From assembly GCA_050084985.1 (NCBI GenBank), contig JBITNC010000001.1, forward strand, positions 177,816,001 through 177,880,000: a DNA stretch of 64,000 nucleotides, written 5' to 3'. The notes beneath the pieces are model-generated. The model did not search any database and had not been told where the DNA came from. It saw only the letters and a list, made by a program, of their open reading frames with translations. This document shows, piece by piece, positions 58,470 through 64,000 of the stretch (its first letter is position 1; each line of letters starts with the position of its first letter). This stretch comes from Nageia nagi (lineage: Eukaryota > Pinophyta). Made by a program: the position numbers and the translations under genes.

Positions 58470-59490
58470 ACAATACTCTACCTCACACCTATTTTGTATG
58501 GGTTATCTCTACATCAAACTCCAAAATTTTGTTAATCCATCTGACATTATCTCCACAATATTCCTTATACATGATGAAGTTCCAGACACCTGGATGAATG
58601 GTATAGACAAGTATTTTTTTGTGTGAAAGAAAATTTTTGAATTTCTTAAAGACTCTTATAACCTAAAAAATGTATTTTTCAACATATATATATCTAGTTT
58701 TTGCATCATATAAAGTCTTACTATAGAAATAGATGGGGTATTCTTGTTCATATTTTTCATTTTGGTTAAGAACAACTATAATACTCTTTTTTGATCCTTT
58801 TATATATAGAATAAAGTTTTTACTAAAGTGTGGGTTTTTTAGCACAAGGGTAGTGAGAATGGCCCCTTTGATGTTATTGAATGATTCCTTGGCCTTAGGT
58901 ATCCACAATAAAGCCACATCCTTTTTAATCATGTATAAAATAGGCCTAATAATCTAAGTAAAGTCATGGATAAACTTTCTAACAAAGTTTATGTGACCAA
59001 GAAATGATTCTAGAGCCTTTTTGTTAAATGGAAAAGGTATGTTTCTTATGGCTAATACTCATTCTAGTTCAATTGTCATCCTTTGTTTGGAGACTACATG
59101 GCTTAACAACTTACCCTCCTTAACAATAAAGAAATATTTCTTGGCATTTAGAGTGATACCAAAAGGTCTATATTTTTAAAATATTTCTTTGAGATGTCCC
59201 AAATGATCCCTTTTATTCTTGGAGAAAACTGTAATATCATCTAGGTATACTAGAATTATTTTATTCATTAGTGGATCAAAAGCATGATCCATAGCTCTTT
59301 GAAAAGTAGCACCAACATTAGAAAGATCGTAAGATATCATTTTGAAAGAAAAAGTGCCTTATTTTATTGTGAATATAGTTTTATGCTGATCAATATCCTT
59401 GATCCAAATCTGGTTGAAACTTAAGAATCCATCAATTAAGAAATATGGATTTTATTTGGTTATCTTTCTTTGACCAATATGGGAATAACG
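58470..59490 (-). pseudogene. Ty3/gypsy reverse transcriptase and RNase H of G2
   Basis: On the minus strand: FLIDGFLSFNQIWIKDIDQH (about 59450), SNVGATFQRAMDHAFDPL (about 59300), LVYLDDITVFSK with the catalytic YLDD at 59236-59247, then KEGKLLSHVVSKQRM, SFLGHINFVRKFI, and the RNase H start in frame 58932-58663 (WIPKAKESFNNIKGAILTTL, then FILYIKGSKKSI, then PIYFYSKTLYDAKTRY). The usual first RNase H Asp (Y-T-D-A-S) is replaced (YIKGS). Stops are few but present, for example after TIK, ELE and DFT. The enzyme would copy the element RNA. Confidence 0.88.
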
Positions 59491-59499
59491 CATCCACTT

Positions 59500-60600
59500 C
59501 TTTAAGAATTTTATTAATCTCTACATATTTGTAGGTTCCTCTAGATCACATTCATCTTCAATGAATATATATGTATCTTCATCAAACTCTTTAATGTGTT
59601 TAACTTGCTCAACCTATATAAATGTATCTTCATATTGTTCATTGAAATTGGATTATCAACATGAGCTTCCTGATGAAGAGAGTCTTGCAATGTAGTAGGT
59701 TGGGTAATGTTTTGACTAACATTATGAATCAAACTAACAACCTCCTGCTAGAGTCCTATTTATATATCTAGCACAAAGATAACTAAAGGGATTGGTACCA
59801 CTTCTTATGAATAAGGCTTAGTGTCCATGCTAGGGTTAGTGCCAACATTGAAATGAGCATTCACAAGAGGATTAAAAAGAACAAATGGATGAATATTCAA
59901 CATAGGGAAAGATCTATTTACAAGGAATCCAAGATACATATTTCCTAGTGTAAGATTCATATCATTAGGAGGCATACACTCCTTATGCCCATTGAAATGT
60001 CATAATATTCATTGCTTTGTTAATTTTTCATCTTCAAGTGCATCAACTGTATAAGATTTCTCCTAAATTGGTATCCCACTAAGAAGCTTAATGAATTTAT
60101 ATTTTTCTTTATTTGGAGCTTATGAATTTTTTGAATATCTCATCATCACTCAATCATGTAATGATCTCCTCTTTTATCATAGGAGGAAGTTGATTTGATA
60201 GGGTTTGAAATCCATAATTATTAGAATGAACCCTCTAATTTAGTATCTTTGTTAAATTTTTATAGCTTTACATAAATCTCTCTTTATCTAAAGGATTTTT
60301 AGTAGCATCTTTGGTTATTTTTCCCTGTACATTTGTAGATGGTTGGTTTGTATGAATTCTCTCACTCCATCCTTGAACAACCTTTGTTTTACCAATTATT
60401 TTTTCATTTGGAGGTTTTTTTAGCTATGGGATTAGTAGGTGCATAAGAAATATTTTTATTTTCATTACGAATAGCATAAAATACCTTTGGATATAATGTG
60501 TGAATAACACCCTTAATAGATTAGACATTGCAGTAGAATTTTTAATGTAGGTTCAAAAGCACTTTTATTCTAACCTTATTTAAGGGAAAGAAATACTATA
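59500..60600 (-). pseudogene. Upstream (gag-like/linker) part of G2
   Basis: The minus strand gives weak but followable coding sequence: KEKYKFIKLLSGIPI, then PPNDMNLTLGNMYLGFL (about 60120-59930), then the open frame 59732-59541. The same phrases occur in the region 62628-62371 (RYKFIKLLSELHV, TNDMNITPREPNLGFF), so both are copies of one family. The function of this part is not recognised; its place before RT suggests gag or a pre-RT linker. Confidence 0.55.
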
Positions 60601-60617
60601 AATAGTGGGTGCCAATA
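60601..60617 (-). other. Possible primer-binding site of G2
   Basis: On the minus strand TTGGCACCCACTATT directly follows the inner LTR end. It resembles the TTGGCGCCCACCGTGGGG phrase of Tat/Ogre-type elements. Mutations make the tRNA uncertain. Confidence 0.4.
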
Positions 60618-61263
60618 TGTTAATATGTGTTTTGGTATACCTAGGGTTTTAGACTAAATGAACTAAATACATATAAACATTTTAGTATGTATTATATAAT
60701 TTATTTAACCCAAATAAATATACATAAATAATAGAAAATAATGAAATATAGCATGTGAAGTAACAAAACTAGGGTTGTATTGATATTAAGATGCAAAATG
60801 AAAGCGCCCACTAAAGATATGGAATCAAGTGTAAGATAAATACCTATGTGTCCTTACCTATGTAAAAGATGGATATATACATGATAAACTTGTTTGAAAG
60901 AGATGACCTTGATGTGCAAACCCCACAACCAATAGTAGAAAGGATCCTAATGTAAAAGATAGGTCTCAAGAGCTCAACATGGGTGTGCACATTAGTGCAG
61001 GTGCTAACATTCCAAAGGAATGAGGTCCTTCATCACTTGGTCTTAACTACCTCTTATGCTTAACTTGAACTTTTTCCTTCATCATGCATAAGATTAATGT
61101 AGTGTTAACATACCATTCCATATCCTTATAAGATAATATGATCAAATTTTACACTTCAGTAGTTCTGCACATTTTATATCTTCCTCATATTAAGTCCAAA
61201 AATATGTGGGTTTCATTACTTGAACTAGAAACTCATCAAGTTTTTCTATTATTCTTCTCTTTC
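60618..61263 (-). repeat. Presumed 5' LTR of G2
   Basis: It starts (plus strand, inner side) TGTTAATATG at 60618. The phrase 'tcaagtgtaagataaatacc' (60827) and the following 'gatgaccttgatgtgcaaac' (60903) have close counterparts at 63318 and 63386 in the G3 region. This shows that the stretch is a repeated, LTR-like unit. The outer end is hidden by the copia solo LTR at 61269. Confidence 0.5.
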
Positions 61264-61737
61264 ATTATTGTTAAAATTTGTAATGTAATATTGTGTAATA
61301 TTTCTCCTTAATGTAAATTCATTTAATACTCAAAGTATCATTAGATACCTTAAAGTATTAAGGGAATAAAAATAGGATAAGGATTAAAAATAGGTATGAG
61401 TTTAAAAATAGGTAAAGGATTAAAAATAGAAAAGGGATAAATTATAGAGTGGGTTTCTTCTTAAAGAACCCTCCCCTTCTCTAGTTACAAAAATGTAATG
61501 CAAGCTTTGTTATAGGTTGAGTGTGAGAGAGAGAAGAGATTTTGTATGAGAGGTTTGTGAGAGTAAGAAGACCTTAGTTAGTGGACATACTCCCAAGGAG
61601 GGAGGAACCACTTTATATCTTGTGTTATTTGTGTGATTGGCTTTAGTTATTGTGCTATTGTGTTGATGTTGAAAGTGCCTTCTTGAGATCTTGGAAGATT
61701 AGAAGTTAATTCAAAAAGGGTTAATTTCTTCAATTAT
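61264..61737 (+). repeat. Solo LTR of the C1/C2 copia family with target duplication
   Basis: The LTR itself is 61269-61732 (464 bp), starting TGTTAAAATTTG and ending TTTCTTCA. Identical 5-bp flanks ATTAT lie at 61264-61268 and 61733-61737. It matches the C1/C2 LTRs at the start, at 'gtatcattagatacctta' (61338) and at the hairpin block GTGGACATACTCCC...GGGAGGAACCAC (61581-61611). A minisatellite of 'ggattaaaaataggta'-like units lies at 61377-61440. Since ATTAT is a simple sequence in AT-rich DNA, the ends deserve checking. Confidence 0.8.
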
Positions 61738-61824
61738 GAACTATCATAACACAAGAAAAATGTTGTTTATTCCTTATTTGAAATATTCCTATCTTTTTCC
61801 TATGATATTCCTTTACCTTATGAA

Positions 61825-62628
61825 TCAATCCCCTATAATGTACATTTTTTTAGGTATATCCATTATGTTAACTTCAACTATTTCTTTGGAATGGAGAAAT
61901 CTTGACTTGATTCTATTATATTCATTTAACCAATACAAAAATGGCATATCAAATTCTTCCATCACTTTATTAATCTTTACATGCCTTTTTGGATCTTTTG
62001 TAGCACATTCATCTTCAACTAATACATCACCCTCCTCATCAAGTTCCTCAATATTACCCACTTGATTAACTAATGGAAATTATTTTGTTAATGGTGGATC
62101 CTTTGTATGATTATTAATATCTTACAAATTTATTTGAGTCTCCTAATGAATCAATTCTTCTAATATTATGTGGGGAATAACATCCATAATAGGCTCAACA
62201 AGTGATGTCTCTTTTTCTTGTTGACCAATATCCTCTATTGAAAATTTAGGAATTACTAATGAAACCACCTCATAATTGGTAATATAATCTACAACATCAA
62301 TATTTTTATGGACATAAAAACTTCCATGAGCATATGTGCCATGATTCTTGATACTAAAAGACCTCATATTTTATGCAACTTCAGTTCTATGTGCGAAGAA
62401 TCCCAAATTTGGTTCTCTTGGAGTAATATTCATATCATTTGTAGTATTATGCCCTTGCAAATCATTAATATGCCATAATTTTTGTTGTTTAATCACTTCC
62501 TCATATTCTTGAATGAATGCAACAATGAATGTATTTTTTGCAACATGTAACTCACTAAGTAATTTGATAAACTTATACCTATTTTCTCTAGAACCTATGA
62601 CCTTTCTCAAGGTTTCCTCATCACTCAA
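61825..62628 (-). pseudogene. Gypsy element G3, gag-like/linker part
   Basis: Three minus-strand open stretches, 62628-62371, 62367-62143 and 62061-61825, follow each other with one or a few stops between them. The first begins MSDEETLRKVIGSRENRYKF and ends with EPNLGFFAHR. The second contains YKN-poor acidic sequence with FSIEDIGQQEKETSLVEP. The third is acidic (EELDEEGDVLVEDECATKDP). The first is paralogous to the G2 upstream part. No catalytic motif is visible; the copia solo LTR cuts the region at 61737. Confidence 0.5.
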
Positions 62629-63086
62629 CTATGAAATAAGATATTATTCAATTAGAATATGAGTAATATTCAAATTCATGGGATATTTAGATCTTCATTA
62701 TCATTTTGAACCTATTGACTAACTATCTTTCATGAACAGTGAGAACTAGTTATTGAAATTTCTTTATTTGAAGAGTTATCATTTATAGGCTTCTCTATCA
62801 TATGTCCTTATGATTTAGAAAGATGATGTCACCTATGGATTTGTTCACTCAACCTTTCATATTGGAAAGCAACATGTGTTCTAGCAATCTTCCTTCACTT
62901 GGAATATTTCTTAACTACAAGTTTAGTGGGCTAGTAAGAAATATGTGCATTTTCTTTTACTAGTAACATAAACTACTTTTGGAACATAATATGTAAATAG
63001 AAACTTTAATATATTTGATATTGTATCAAAATTGGATCAATTTTGAGAGAATTTACTTCCAAACCTCTAAGAGAAGCATATGCTAT

Positions 63087-63760
63087 ATGTTGAAATATTT
63101 TTAGGTACCCTTAGGATAACCTAGGTACTTACTATATAAAAATATTTAACATTTCATAATGTATTATCCTTGTTATTAACTTAGATAAAAAATGGAATAA
63201 TAATAACAAATAACAAGATAAGAAATAATCTAAACATAAATGAATGTAACAATGAATAATGAGATCATACTATTAGATCAAGATGACAAAAGTACACACT
63301 ATTGAGATTGAGATCAAGTGAAAGATAAATACCTATAAACCTTACCTAGGTGAAGATAATTATATGCAAATAGGAACTTACTAAGGATGATGATGATCTT
63401 GAAATGCAAACCTCACAATGCATAACAAAAAGGAATAGTAGTGCAGATGCTCATAGGAATGTAGATGTTGAGTCTTGAATGATGATATCAATTCCTATAG
63501 TAGTGTGAACATTAAGCATACAAAGGAGAAAATTTTGCAACCAATATATGAAGCATAGTAGATAATTGACAAGTCAAGTCAAACATATAATAATGGAATA
63601 TGGAATAACAAATATGCTTACGATAAAAAGATCCCAATATCAATAGGAAACATTAAGCAAAACCTAAACTTTGAAGTGGTACTTTCTATTTATATTGAAA
63701 TATTAATAACTTTCCCTACAATCATACTTACCCTTATATATTCAATATATCCTCTAATTT
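63087..63760 (-). repeat. Presumed 5' LTR of G3
   Basis: It starts TGTTGAAATA at 63087 (inner side). The stretch 63318-63420 is the counterpart of 60827-60930 in the G2 LTR. Divergence is high (about 70% by eye). The outer end is uncertain. Confidence 0.45.
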
Positions 63761-64000
63761 CCCTTTAGGAAGGCTAATGCCAATGCTGGGGTACCTAGCA
63801 CATAAAATAATAAGATTGCATGTGAAAGAAATAAGAAAATACCAATAACATGATAAGCAAGACCACCTTAGGTGAACCAAAATTACATGTCAATATAAGG
63901 TTATAGGTAAATTCACTTATATATCTGAATTCTCATAGGTTCTTAATTTGGTTCAATAGCTAGGACATCATTTATTAGTATCATATCATTGTTATTCTTA
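63761..64000. other. Right edge: possible further LTR piece
   Basis: The phrases 'gccaatgctggggtacctag' (63779) and 'gattgcatgtgaaagaaata' (63813) recall the inner end of the G2 LTR ('gccaatatgtt', 'atagcatgtgaagtaaca'). It could be a third, related LTR cut by the window edge. Otherwise nothing is recognised. Confidence 0.25.

Noticed and set aside
1-64000. CRISPR array, bacterial operon or organellar insertion
   Set aside because: No regularly spaced short repeats, no Shine-Dalgarno-type gene strings and no plastid or mitochondrial genes were seen. Spliced gene structure and plant retrotransposons show nuclear plant DNA.

Overview
The window looks like nuclear DNA of a seed plant with a large, repeat-rich, AT-rich genome. 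A gymnosperm is my guess, based on one gene in 64 kb, a 7.2-kb intron inside it and many old, heavily mutated retrotransposons. No bacterial, organellar or CRISPR-type feature was seen. Species and chromosome cannot be told from the sequence.

Layout. Positions 1-4.2 kb hold gag, protease and a long LTR of a Ty3/gypsy element (G1, minus strand) that runs off the left edge and appears to have cut into a Ty1/copia element (C1, plus strand, 4.2-10.2 kb). From 10.2 to 15.5 kb there is a 103-bp tandem repeat, the chromodomain end of a gypsy chromovirus, a solo LTR with a perfect 5-bp target duplication (13531-14084) and a SINE-like tRNA-derived head. From about 15.9 to 27.3 kb lies the only convincing cellular gene, a four-coding-exon homologue of the plant membrane protein family of Arabidopsis At1g16860/At1g78880. 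From 29.5 to 34 kb two related LINE copies lie head to tail on the minus strand. From 37.6 to 46.2 kb is an almost complete copia element (C2) of the same family as C1, with both LTRs, PBS and polypurine tract but dead catalytic sites. From 46.9 to 49.9 kb there is a gypsy integrase remnant (minus) and the 3' part of another LINE (plus). From 50 to 64 kb there are nested minus-strand gypsy elements: a decayed non-canonical ORF with a coiled-coil part (52.3-55.96 kb), a pol region (57.0-59.5 kb), two related LTR/leader regions, and a second copia solo LTR with a target duplication (61269-61732).

How the parts work together: the cellular gene stands alone and everything around it is retrotransposon debris at different ages. 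All pol genes have in-frame stops or frameshifts, and none looks able to move by itself. The observations most worth a second look are a hairpin in the copia LTRs whose stem covaries between copies, an array of nine TGACGTCA-like motifs in the G1 LTR, and the unidentified coiled-coil ORF next to gypsy pol. I found no clearly new biological system. All element names (C1, C2, G1, G2, G3) are mine, and all homology calls are from reading motifs, without database searches.
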